Translations under genes and position numbers: made by a program
The notes under the pieces: generated by a model
Seen by the model: the letters and a program-made list of their open reading frames with translations, nothing else
The model's database searches: none
What the model was told of the DNA's origin: nothing
Source of the DNA: Scedosporium boydii
Taxonomy: Eukaryota; Ascomycota; Sordariomycetes; Microascales; Microascaceae
Assembly (NCBI GenBank): GCA_002221725.1
Contig: NJFT01000236.1
Location: forward strand, 1 to 61,550
Direction of reading: 5' to 3'
DNA: 61,550 nucleotides
Part shown: positions 21,319-31,785 of the stretch, piece after piece
Layout of the letters: the number at the start of each line of letters is the position of its first letter
Position numbering within the stretch: position 1 is the stretch's first letter

Positions 21319-22423
21319 ATGGCCCTCCCAAAGGATTCCCAAGTTCTATTTGTCTCAGCCGAAGTGGCAAACGGTGAAGACGCTGCGGAGCCATGGACCT
21401 CCCGTAAAGCAGAGTTATACTTATGTGGGCTATGTTTGATAAACAGAGGATTGGATCTGTTGGCCTCCCGGAAGAAGTGCCACCATGATCGCAAAGAAAG
21501 ACATCCCACCTGGTGAGTCAATTCCTAAATGGATCGGCCTGCTGCATTATTGATGATCAATGTGCAATTATATGTATTCTCTAACATCATGATACCAACC
21601 GGCACCAAGCCCCGACTGTGGACTGGTATTTTGCTTGTCTTGCGGGCAGCTCCAGAAAGACTTCGAGAAGTGTGATACACGTGGATGTCAAGTCCACGCA
21701 GGCCCTGATGGCGCCGATCCATATGCTGCGTCTCGCAAGGTTGTGTTTATATCCCGGGACCAACTTCACAATCATATTATAAGCTCCGAGGAAGACAGTT
21801 ATTCAGGCGACGACTCAGAAGATAGCTCCTCAGGCGACAGCTCAGGAGAAGAGCATGTCAAAGAATACAGTCCTCGGGTCTTTGGCATCGGGGATGGCGA
21901 CGCCGGGCCATCCAGGTCAGGTGACTCGGAGGGATCATCGTTTCTCGGAAGTGCGTCCTCCGAACGTTGCAGCCATTTACAGCCTAACGATGTAGACCAA
22001 TCTCAAAGACGGACGTCCGGCAGATTGAGAGAGCATCTACTGCCTCCATTTTCGGTACCATTGCACTTCTCCGAGGACACTGTTGCGCTTTTCAATGGGG
22101 AGCCGGGGAGACCTATGGAACACATTAGACGAAATTGGGTCCATGACCCCGGTCCAGAATATTTTCCCAGCTTTCATCAATCATCAGACAGTGAACCTCG
22201 AGTGCAATGGACGCAATACAGGTCAACACGTAGCAGATATTCACGACGGACGCGGCCGGGCGGCTCAAGGGAGGATAGAATTCCCGTCGCAAACTGGCAG
22301 AACTCACTATCGAGGGAACAAATACGTGGGTGGATTGATGACCACGAGGCTGAGAATGATCGGGAATCGAGGGATTCGCCACCTTACGCTTGGAGATTCC
22401 ATCGAACACCATCGCCCTTCTAA
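21319..22423 (+). CDS. hypothetical Ser/Asp-rich protein, two-exon model
   Basis: An ATG at 21319 opens MALPKDSQVLFVSAEVANG, then a Cys/His-bearing segment (LCGLCLINRG, KKCHHDRKERHPT) ending at a good donor (GTGAGT, 21515). The second exon would start after GCGGGCAG (21645) with LQKDFEKCDTRGCQVH, followed by a long acidic/Ser part (SSEEDSYSGDDSEDSSSGD) and a basic/Ser C-terminus to 22423. The two pieces together give a possible C-x2-C...C-H-H...C-x3-C-x2-H metal-binding pattern. The phases do not match exactly (2 versus 0), so the junction is uncertain. No family was recognised. It is divergent from the truncated AAA gene. Confidence 0.35.
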
Positions 22424-23570
22424 AGTACATTTCTTGCTACCCTTTAGGCAGGAACATTACTAGGAATGCTAGGAGACGTGTTGAAACGTTAGTTTTTATA
22501 ATTTCTGACGCTTCCATAGACACATTATTGAACTTGAGCTGGCGAGACAGGGTCGGAAGCAGCAGAATTGAGAGAAACGCCAATACGCTTCCAGCACAAT
22601 GCAGGCCCCTATTTTGATTAGTCTGGATAGTAAATAGCACGAGAGCGCCCTGGAGGGCCATATGTGACTAGAACTGGCGATCTCGCCGGGCAAGGGGCAG
22701 TGCTGGGCATGAGTAGAGAGATGTATTACCCATGCATTAGCTTCACACGGGGCAAGGGTTCCTTGGCAAACCATATCTTAATGGCGGGAAGTGCGAGGCT
22801 ACCCTGCATACGGAGTACGGCCGGCCATTGCTCCTAACAGAACCTACGAGCAGGGAGCCAGTCGACGTCGGGTATGTGTGGTCATTGAATGTTTCTCCCG
22901 TTATTAAACTATTAAGCATTTCCAGGATAGAAGCTATGCGTCCTCAGACATGGCCCTGGAGACGACAGCCACGAGGGAAAGCCATAAAGACTGGACCTAA
23001 TCAGGAGGAGGTACCGTATTCCGCATTACGGTATCTACGGCAGCAAATATTAGATGTTCAAACCTTTTCGTCTCCAGAGCATGGCCCCCAAAAAAGGCTG
23101 CAGGATATTACTGATGGCATCGCTATTCTTGAAATAGTCGAACCCGATACTCGAAAATTTCTCGGGGCCAGTTGGGTGTGAGCTAAGAAACAAGGCGTCA
23201 GTAGCCTGGAGTCATTCCTGATGGTAGATTATTATGGATGTATGCCAGATTGGGCGGGCGGAGCGGCCCGATTCCGAAAGAACATCTTTCGAAAAAAAAA
23301 AAAAAAACATGATTCCGATTGGCTTTCGCCACGCGGCTAATTATAGGTGACGCTTTTATTTTGAAGCCCATGCACTGATAATGGCCTTGATGATTACCAT
23401 TGTTACTACTTACAACTTCACCATATTATCTTTCTCTCTGGTAATGATGTGAGTACCTAAGATAGGAGAAAAAATCCAATAGTACTGAGATTTTAACATA
23501 TGAAAGCGCCACACCGCGACCATATATTAATCGTTCTGAATTCTTGAGTACTCTTGGTGTTATTTCCAAC
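22424..23570. other. intergenic; no supported gene
   Basis: Between the Ser/Asp-rich frame and the MYND pseudogene stop. A frame at 22828-23181 (plus) shows no family features. It contains the A15 run at 23292 and a somewhat AT-rich 23400-23560. Confidence 0.5.
23292..23306 (+). repeat. homopolymer A15
   Basis: Fifteen A in a row flanked by CTTTCG and CATG. No adjacent element hallmark is visible. Confidence 0.9.
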
Positions 23571-24353
23571 CTACGGCGCTTGCACAGAAGGCAACGAGAA
23601 TCTTAGTTGACCGTCGAAGTGGCTCCAGTTCATCGAAAACATTCTCTGGAGATCGGCATCTCTGATGGGTTTGCACTCATCCTTGTGACCTTTATCTTTC
23701 TAACCCGTTGTTTGGCATGTCTGCCAGAGTTAGAGGCTTGACATAAACGCCAGGGTATTCGAAAATCACCTGTCTTATCAATACCAAAACTGCGAGCATC
23801 TGGAGCATTTCAAGAGGCCAGTCTTTCTTACGTTACGCCGGTGGCAGGTGCCTTTCCAGTCGATGATCGAGGAGTACTTCCTGACGGCGTCACTTAGCCG
23901 CAACAAGTTATCCAAGCCTGTAGGAAAAGCTGTGATAGAAAGGCGTTAGAGTCATAGTTACGGGGAATAGCGCGCCGGTGTGTGAGGTCTTACCTTTATT
24001 ACGGAAGTATCTTCGAGTCGGATCCCGGTGGTCAAGTCGAGGAAATCAGGCTGCACTGCATACATAATTGCAACGGTATGTCCTTCTCTCAGAAGCACAC
24101 GCGGAAGCTCCTCGCCGCGTTTGTCCGAGTAGAAGGCAACCGGCAAGGATGTTCCCGCCTTATCACGCACGACCGGTGTGAGGTGGAAGAATGTCTCGAC
24201 GTCGGTTATTTGGGCAAAGAAGCACCAATGCCTTCGTGGCACGCACTTGAATCCGTCGATAGATTTAAAGAACACTACGTTGAGACGGGAATCAATCGGG
24301 AGTCGCGAGAAAGTCGGGGACGTAGTTCCCTTTCTGGAGTCTGTGTACTTCAC
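23571..24353 (-). pseudogene. MYND-type zinc-finger protein, inactivated
   Basis: Minus strand: PRRHWCFFAQITDVETFF, SLPVAFYSDKRGEELPRV and LLREGHTVAIMYAVQPDFLD form the N-terminal domain usual for a fungal MYND family. A 63-nt intron (GTAAGACC...TCACAG) follows. Then AFPTGLDNLLRLSDAVRKYS leads to the finger, which reads GTCHRRN...LKCSRCSQFWY, then TGA and TAA stops. After a further intron CQTTG is followed by TAG where Trp is expected, then KDKGHKDECKPIRDADL. The frame ends at TAG 23571. The stops fall exactly in the MYND ligand region, and one Cys of the first CxxC pair is lost (CHRR). The TAG fits a TGG-to-TAG transition. No in-frame ATG is certain at the 5' end. Confidence 0.75.
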
Positions 24354-26607
24354 TGGCGGCTGGGTAACAGCCCGAGGTTACCTCGATTCAGACATCGTTA
24401 TGATGGCGGTTGATAGAGGGAGTGAGAGAGTTGTGAAAATCCGGGGAGCTGGAAAGGTGAGAGTGTTAGGGTTCCATATATGTCCGCAATGGACGGCGGA
24501 GTAGCATCTGAGTCCTGAAGTGCCAGTGAAGTTGTTGCCTTTGACCACAGCGCCGGACCGCCAAACTTCACCTGGGAATTGGCCAAAGAGAATCCGTGGG
24601 GGAACAGACCTCTGCTGGACTTGGATGACGCATTGAATAAGGCAATATTTGCGTACCATTCGGCATGCCATTATATTACTCTGCGTATTTAAGCGGATTC
24701 AACATGCCCCAATATGGCCAGTAACCACGGTAAACGTGAAATCACATCATTGATCTTGGCGAGAAGGCCCTAATGGTAAACCTTTTATCAGCAAGCAACA
24801 GCTTGAAAGAAATCGAGGTTAGGACTAGTCTTCTTCTTCAGCTAATTCTGGTTTCGGGAGAGATACTCTTCGCCCTCCCCCGGAATATTTAATTACCCTG
24901 GAGCCGAGAGATCTATCAAGTCCGCGTATGGTTTCTTGAGAGACTTATAATTCCAGCCCGGTGGGAAACGCGTCTCAGCCCGCTGAGTTGAGACTCAGGA
25001 TAAAAGTGGGCATGGGCAATGTTTTTCTAGGGACGTGAGTTGCCCAGCCAACAACCTGGGCAATCTATATGACGAGGCGGATGCAAGCGTGTCGATTCTG
25101 CTGCGAGAACGGCGAGATGCACAATTTGACAGCAGAGTGAGCGTTTGACATCATACGAAGTGCTCAGTCCACTTCTTTGTTTCCCACGGTACCAAATACC
25201 CGTGGTACACACGCACCATTCCAAAGTAGTGGACAAAATGCCAATGAAATGTGCCCTCGAGAAGCTTCATGGGCCATCTTCCTTGGACAAGAGCCGACCC
25301 GGCTAGAATTGCTCCCTTACGGAACCGGTAGGTACAGCTCCAGAGTCGATACGGCATGTCAGAGAGACCGGCCTGGACCTGTACCGGGCGAAACGAAGGT
25401 ACTGGGCTCTTTAAAGCCCTGTTGCACTGTTTGGTTGTCCCCGAAACATCGACATGTTGCACGGGAGGAGCAAACATGTGGCAATAGCCGGGCAATGAGA
25501 CCTGTTCTTCTCAAACGGGTGCGGTTCAATCACCGCGACTGTGTTCCCTTACTCTGAGGCAATAAGGGTTCGATCCGATTGATTCACTCCTCAGGCCCGC
25601 CGTCATGCGCTGCCCAGTGCCCGAACATCTTCGGTGCCCAGCATTCGAGCATGATAATTGGCCTGTATTATGTTGGATGTCTTGTTCATATTTGTATATT
25701 TGTGAGACGTTAACTCTTTAGAGATGTGATAAAGTTTTCCTGCGTGTCAATTTCGGCCATCACACATAGCACTATTGTGCACGAAGAAGCAAATCCTTCC
25801 TCTTGAAGCCTGCTCATAGAACGGCATTTTAGGTGAGCAGGGGTCAATTGATGAGATACTTCGTACGATTTGATGTATTATTGGGAGATTGCTCCACCAC
25901 CATTTTTTTTTTCTTTCATTTCATTTCCTAATCTGCTCTAGAGCGAGCTCATAACGATCTTTTATATTTCGAGGGTCTCCCTTCCCATCTCTCCATCAAT
26001 TGCTTCCCCTTTTCCTTTTGGGCCACCGTCAAATTACCGAGACACGACTATTACCTGAGTAATGTCCCTCTTTCGAGGTACCCGTTCCCCACAGGAGGAA
26101 CAACGCGTCGAGTTCAGACCACACCCTGCCCTGTGAGGGAACAAACATTAATTTATCAAATAGCCTGGTAACTGGAATACCTCCATGTTGCGAAATCTGG
26201 ATAAAACATAACTCCGTCCCTCAGTGCCAGACGCCGGCACAATTCAGTTGTACGAGATTGGACCTACAAGTATGTAGGTTCTACCGCTGGAATGACTTGC
26301 TCAGCAGGGAATTATGACTCTGTTTCTTCGCATCCGATTGTGTCTTACTTCGTACTCTTCCAACTGTCAACGGACTTGTGTATCCCCCCGGGGGGGGGGG
26401 GGGGGGGGGGGGGGAGATGTAAAGTACTCCTCGGGCATGCCGCTCCCCCCCGGAAGTCGCGTTTCTGGGGGCTTGATTCGTTTCATCTCCGTCACCGGAA
26501 GAGTTTAGCACCGGCGTGTGCCCTTGACTCCAGTCATCTCCATCCAGTCTAAGGAAGAATGCGCTTTCTCACCTCCTGAAGACCGTAACCTCACGAGCCC
26601 GCAGATA
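24354..26607. other. 2.25-kb gene-poor stretch
   Basis: No gene is supported. A minus-strand frame at 25151-25495 contains GTFHWHFVHYFGMVRVYHGY, slightly reminiscent of a multicopper-oxidase copper motif, but nothing around it supports that. The T-rich 25890-25990 and the G25 tract near 26.4 kb are the notable compositional features. Confidence 0.45.
26384..26414 (+). repeat. C6 followed by G25 homopolymer
   Basis: CCCCCC (26384-26389) runs directly into 25 G (26390-26414). It can fold as a small C/G hairpin or as a G-quadruplex on the plus strand. It lies about 190 bp upstream of the small Cys-rich gene. Confidence 0.9.
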
Positions 26608-26944
26608 ATGAAAAGCAGTCTAGATTGGGAGAGCGCAACCCCTCCGCTTCCCACTCGGAGACCCGGAACGGACTCCCCAGAGTTTAGAACGCGTGGCCCG
26701 AGGCGGCAGATTGTTCAATGGCAGTGTGTGAGTCTCCATTGGTGAAGGGCTGTCTCTCGAGCTAATGCGCTTCACTAACTTGACGAAGTGCGCTTGCGGA
26801 AAATCAGGCCTCCCAATCCGCATGGATCCATGCGATAACTGCGGAACGCCGCGCTGCGCCTACTGTCCAGTCATAAAAGTTAAAGTCCGACCGGTATTCA
26901 TCGAAAGCGACGGCGACGAGAACGAAGATGCCGAGCCCAGATAG
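26608..26944 (+). CDS. small Cys-rich (zinc-ribbon-like) protein, two exons
   Basis: Exon 1 26608-26727 (ATG, MKSSLDWESATPPLP...RQIVQWQC), intron 26728-26788 (GTGAGT donor, CTAAC branch site, AAG acceptor), exon 2 26789-26944 (CACGKSGLPIRMDPCDNC...). The product is 91 aa. Splicing joins the Cys residues into CC-x-C-x11-C-x2-C-x4-C-x2-C (QCCACG, CDNC, RCAYC), a pattern expected for one or two zinc sites. The C-terminus is acidic (ESDGDENEDAEPR). Short fungal proteins with a W-x-C-C-x-C-G start and a later C-x2-C pair are common and uncharacterised. Neither exon is convincing alone; the good splice signals and unified Cys pattern support the model. Confidence 0.65.
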
Positions 26945-28573
26945 TGCATTGCACTCGATTCGAAGAGAACCAAGAACCGATCCGGGAATCACGGGTGGAG
27001 ATCTCCAGCCATCTTGTGCATATAATTTTCAAACTATTTTTTTTATATTTATTTGGGGGATTATTTATTCAACCTTGGGGTTGCTTCGCACAACAAATGT
27101 TTGATATTCTTCCTCGCAGGCGAGGTGTGGGAGAAAGGGGAAGGGGGAAGGAGAAGCCACAAAATACTCAGGGCGACATGATAACTGCGCGCTTAGGCCT
27201 GCGACTGGAAAGGCAGAACAGGGGTATCTTTGGTCATCGTTGGAATAGTAGAATAGACATGTCTAGACATCAATTGCTTTCGCAAAGGGGAGCCTTTCCT
27301 CAACATAATAGAGTAGAATATTTTTGAAGCTCTTGACAGGCGGGTCGCAATCATAGCTGACAAGAAGCCACTTTGTCCGAAGAAATGACTTTTTCAGGGC
27401 AATACCTCATCAGCTGTCTGGCACTTGACAACTCCCGTCTTCCAAATATGGCAGTTCGTTCCGGATGTTACGACGCACCCATGTCTTGGTCGCATCCTCC
27501 AAGGGAGCACAAGGATACAGGTTTGCGGTGACCCACCCATGAGTACCTATGTAAGGTCATCAGCTGGGTGTAGTTGAGCTTGCGGGCCTCGAAGTTCGTA
27601 ACGGAGCGAGACTGGCGTGGGGCCGTCGGTCCGGTTTGTTGGCATCGGCGCTCAGCGAGCCGATCTCGCCAAGGCCAATCGCTCCTTGGGGACGGAGAGG
27701 AACAACAGCATTTGTAATTCTTGGCGGTTGGTTTTCTTGGACGACAAAATTGACCAGGGAACTGCAATACTAAGCCTGGGAACGGCGGTCAGCCTACTCA
27801 ATCCTAATGACGGTGAGGCTACGGAGAACGCCGAGCCCCGTTGTTACAGCTCGCAAGTCGCGATTGTGTTCCGGGGAACAAGGAACCGGGGCGTTTATGA
27901 ATAACGTATGGTTTAAAAGCCTGCTGGATTTGAGTTTAGTCACCGAAAACCGAGCCTGTGCAGGCTCCAACCACCAACGTGAGAGGTGCCACGGTATTTA
28001 TTTGTGAGGCATATACCCCGGTGACTGCTTTGAGAAAGCTGAATCGCTGAATCACTGGATCCTCAATGTACCTGTTGTCCGGCTGCATCGTGCAATTCAC
28101 AACACGGCCTAATTGAACAAGCTCACGGGGGGTTGATGTATGCCCAAGCGCTCGAAAGAGAGAGAAATTGCTTCTTCTTCGTACCTGTCTGGAGGAGCCC
28201 AGGGCAAAATCCACCTTGGCTCTTTTTTTGTTCCCATGATACTATCTGCGCTGCACTTCCAGGTGCCTCTCGTCCTCGCCGCCGATGCCGCGTCATATTC
28301 CGGCTCCCCATCATCCAGTCTCCTCATGGCTATGGCTCGAGTGCCACGCTGGCAATATGCTTGCTTCTTTCTATTTGGGCATTATCTGAGAACTACGGTA
28401 GCAGCCAGTCGACTGGCTTGCCCCGAGCTGAAGGATATTCATCTAGGTCCATGGCCCCTTCTTCGGGTATAATAGTTAGTGGCGTCCGATCATTGTTGGG
28501 AGAGAGGTTACCAGCTCCCACATTTTCCATTTTCCAAGTATGGTTAGACACCCCAAAGAGCTACAATAGCGCA
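26945..28573. other. intergenic; no supported gene
   Basis: About 1.6 kb. Frames at 27617-27904 (plus) and 27468-27767 (minus) lack recognisable features. The region from 28130 on may hold an untranslated leader or an undetected 5' exon of the CorA-like gene. Confidence 0.45.
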
Positions 28574-30744
28574 ATGCACTCGTTCCCCTCAAAAGATCAG
28601 CCGCAGCCGCAGGTCTTAAGGCCGAATGGTGACGGCACAGAGCTACCAGAAAACCAGTCCCTTATCGAAATTCACCGCAAAGTTGGATCCGCGGACACCT
28701 TCATGAACATCTTTATTGAAGAAGGGACATACTCTTCCACTTATCGTCGCCTTTTCCCCGTCTTGAATGCTTCGTGCCCCGCAGATGATCTCGAAAACCT
28801 CTACTTGGGTACAGGTGCGCCTTCCAAGCCTTCCGCAGTTTGGCATGATGATCGGGACTCATTCATGAGGCCTCGATCACACAACGGGTTAAAGACCATC
28901 GATGCCTTTCATAAAACCTTACGGCTCAAGGTATGCCGTGGTTATCGTTTCGATTATGAGTGGAAAAGCCCGAACTTATAGAGTTGGGTAGGTTATCGAT
29001 CAAAAGGATGAACCTGATGCTGCGATCCGCAGAAGGTGAGTAACCTTATTACGCGTCAATGACACGGAAAGGAAACGACGTCTGAACCGGGATTCCAGTC
29101 ACATCCGCACCCCCGATGCCGGAGCCCTAGCGGCCTTGATCTTGACAGTATCTCCGATGCTGGCACCAGTACTCCGGGAATTTTTATGGTCACATCTGAC
29201 GGGAGATGCGTCAATCCATGTTAACCACACTGTACGCTCGCGAAAATGCCCAGGTATATTACCTTTGTAGAGAATCTTGAGGATGGAAAGCTGACGATTT
29301 CTTCCCCATAATAGCCTCACAGCCCGCTAGTTTCAATGGTTTTCCATCTGAAGTTCCCAGTATGGAGAAAAGTGATAGACATTCGCCAGGATGAGCGAAA
29401 GACCCACAACGGAGTTCACCTAAGGAAGCGGACTGACCTCAGCTTTCTGAATGAGATCGACGGCGAAGAAGTTCTTTACGAAGCACAGGCCTCCTGTGCT
29501 GTAACCTACAACCAACACAAGACGAATTGGGTAGTATGGTCCCTCGTTGATGATTGCTTTGAGCCAGAAAACGAAGACAACGAGAGCTCCTTATTATACT
29601 ACAAGAAGCCTTCTTGTCCTCCTGGCCCGGCAAGCGATATCGGCGACATATCTATGGATACACTCGAATTGGATGATGCCGACGGTGTCGATGAAGCGTA
29701 TGATCCCCTGACAATCGGCCATTCGCCGGTTGATAAACTCCCCCCCGACCCCAGGGAATATTTCTGCCTCATCTGGAAACATCGTGCAGGCTACATCTGG
29801 GAAGAGTGGCATAATACAGTTGATAACTTGGAAAGCAGCATTAACAAACATGTGAGAAACCCCCAAATCCTTATTCCCCCTCCCTCCGAAGGTACCACGG
29901 TCGTTGTAAAGAATGCCTATCCAGCTATATCCCCTGCACGTTATTGATCTTCAAAGTAGTATCAGCCGATTAGAAGCGACTTGCCTGCTTACACGCATTG
30001 TGGTTTAGCTTGAAGCTCCTCACATTCCATCTCTGCACCGGAAACCAACACCAACTGATGCCGTTGAGAAGAGCGTGGAGTGGACAATACCAGTTATGAA
30101 ATGCATTTCAAATTTAAGAGATATTATGGACGAGAACCTCAAGGAGTGGGAAGCTTTTAAGATCCGTAGCAGCTATCACTTCGGACGCTCCGTCTCGGCA
30201 AAACTGGATGCCTTGTTTTCAGAAATTTCAGCAAAATACGACGGACTCCGAAAAATTCAGAACAGGCTGGATCGCATGAAGGCTAAATGTGAAGACTTTC
30301 AGAATCAGGTATGTGTGCTACTTCGAAGACCTCTAGTCTTGCTGGCCCTCTCTGGAAGTCTGGGACACGATGAGCCGCTACGCTAACTGTGCCCTCCTTC
30401 AACTACCAGCTTCACAAAATCAAGGAAAGCAATGTGTTTGCCCTGCAGCACTGGGCCATGTTTGTGGTAAGTACAGGCGCAACTTTAAATACGGTTGCGA
30501 CTAGTATCTCGCTAATGCACCTTACGTGGGGTGGGTTTCATAGATTCAATATACGACTGTCCCGGGTCTCGCCTGCAGCATCATTCAATCCGAAATCATC
30601 GCGTTCGAGCCCCGAGTCGCGTACTTCATTTGCCTTACGCTCTTCTTTGCATTTATACTCTTTGTATCTCATCGAGCCTTGGCTTCGGCAGGTTTTAAGA
30701 TGCCTTGGCAGACACCGACACAGGACGGCAGAAAAAGTATTTGA
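28574..30744 (+). CDS. CorA-like membrane protein (fungal divergent Mg2+-transporter-like family)
   Basis: Exons deduced: from ATG 28574 (MHSFPSKDQPQPQ) to 28929 (KTLRLK, GTATGC donor); one beginning near 29340 and ending 29851; 30009-30308; 30410-30466; 30544-30744. The last three junctions are phase 0 and precise. Signatures are WHDDRDSFM, EVLYEAQASCAVTYNQHKTN, DPREYFCLIWKHRAGYIW and a long helical cytosolic part (KLDALFSEISAKYDGLRKI, MKAKCEDFQNQ, LHKIKESNVFALQHWAMF). At the end are hydrophobic segments (IQYTTVPGLACSIIQSEII, AYFICLTLFFAFILFVSH). This layout matches fungal CorA-like proteins. The GMN selectivity motif of true CorA is not seen, so ion transport is not assured. The link between 28929 and 29340 is unresolved. 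Confidence 0.65.
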
Positions 30745-31785
30745 TCCATCCAGTGAGTGCTCTGGGTGTTCTGCACTGCCCCAGGAATTCCACGTAGGGC
30801 ATAGGGCAGTGATTGAGGCTCAAAGCTTGGCATCTGGTAGGCCAGAAATTCCTTTCAGTTAGCTCTGTTTGGAGACTTGCCCTCGGCCAGTTTAGGCAAT
30901 CGGACCCTCTGTGGTGTTGGTTTCATGACAGAGAAACACTCCGCAAGATCGAATTCCTGCGCTTTTACACAGCCTCCCTGCTCCCAAGCGCACACTTGCA
31001 CAACTGAAATTCTGGTGTCCTTGAGATGCTGTGGTCATGCGGGCCAACGGCGATGACATCATATGCCTTTTCATCGCCAATCCCCCTTCTCCACGTGGAC
31101 TGCCGCCGAAGACCACAAGATATCGGCTGTGCTGCCAAGAGCTTGAAGCCTAATGTGCCAATTCTGCCATCAATGTGAAGGCTTCCAGGGACAGGCGTGT
31201 GATTGATCTCGTCGAAAGAACCCCGCTTCGCTTGAACATTGGATAAGATCTGGGAGGGCGGCCTACGAAGCACCATGCTCCCCAGGAATGCTCGTCGACC
31301 GGGGACAGAATTATCAATCTCCCCATTCGCTAGGGACTGCTGGAAGTTGGAATTTGAAAAGATTCGACTGTTAGTGGTGGATTTCAGGCCTATCGCAGGC
31401 TGAAAATGCCGCATCCCTCAAGGGAATTGGCACTCATGCTGTCATCTGACCGAATCGACCTGCAGCCTGCTTCTGATTGACGAGAACACAACCAATTGCC
31501 AGCTACGGGAAGACTAACCGTACACGACATGACTTTTAATGGACGACATGCCCTCCTGGTCGCTGCGGAATTCCTGCCCAACGTGGACAGCCATCTTCTG
31601 GAGCCCAACCTTAATGCGTAAGACAGGAAAGACGTACACACCCCGAGCCTGGTCGGCCACAGGGCATATCTAGTGCAAATCGAAAATTCACGATTACTGT
31701 TTCAACAGATATTTTGGATATTGCAGTTCTTCGTGGCACTAGCACAGCCCCCTTTCCCCTTCCCCCTCTCTCTTTCTCACTCTCC
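30745..31785. other. intergenic; promoter of the ArgRS-like gene at its end
   Basis: No gene is supported. A pyrimidine-rich block at 31743-31785 (CCCCTTTCCCCTTCCCCCTC) directly precedes the ArgRS-like start, as in fungal core promoters. A minus-strand frame at 30965-31414 has no recognisable content. Confidence 0.45.

Noticed and set aside
25144..25495. Minus-strand GTFHWHFVHYFGMVRVYHGY as a multicopper-oxidase copper motif
   Set aside because: The match to a GTxWYHSHx-type motif is loose, and neither flanking frame shows the other copper-binding blocks or cupredoxin-like sequence.
30965..31414. 149-codon minus-strand frame between the CorA-like and ArgRS-like genes
   Set aside because: The content is unlike any domain and there is no supporting start context or splice structure.
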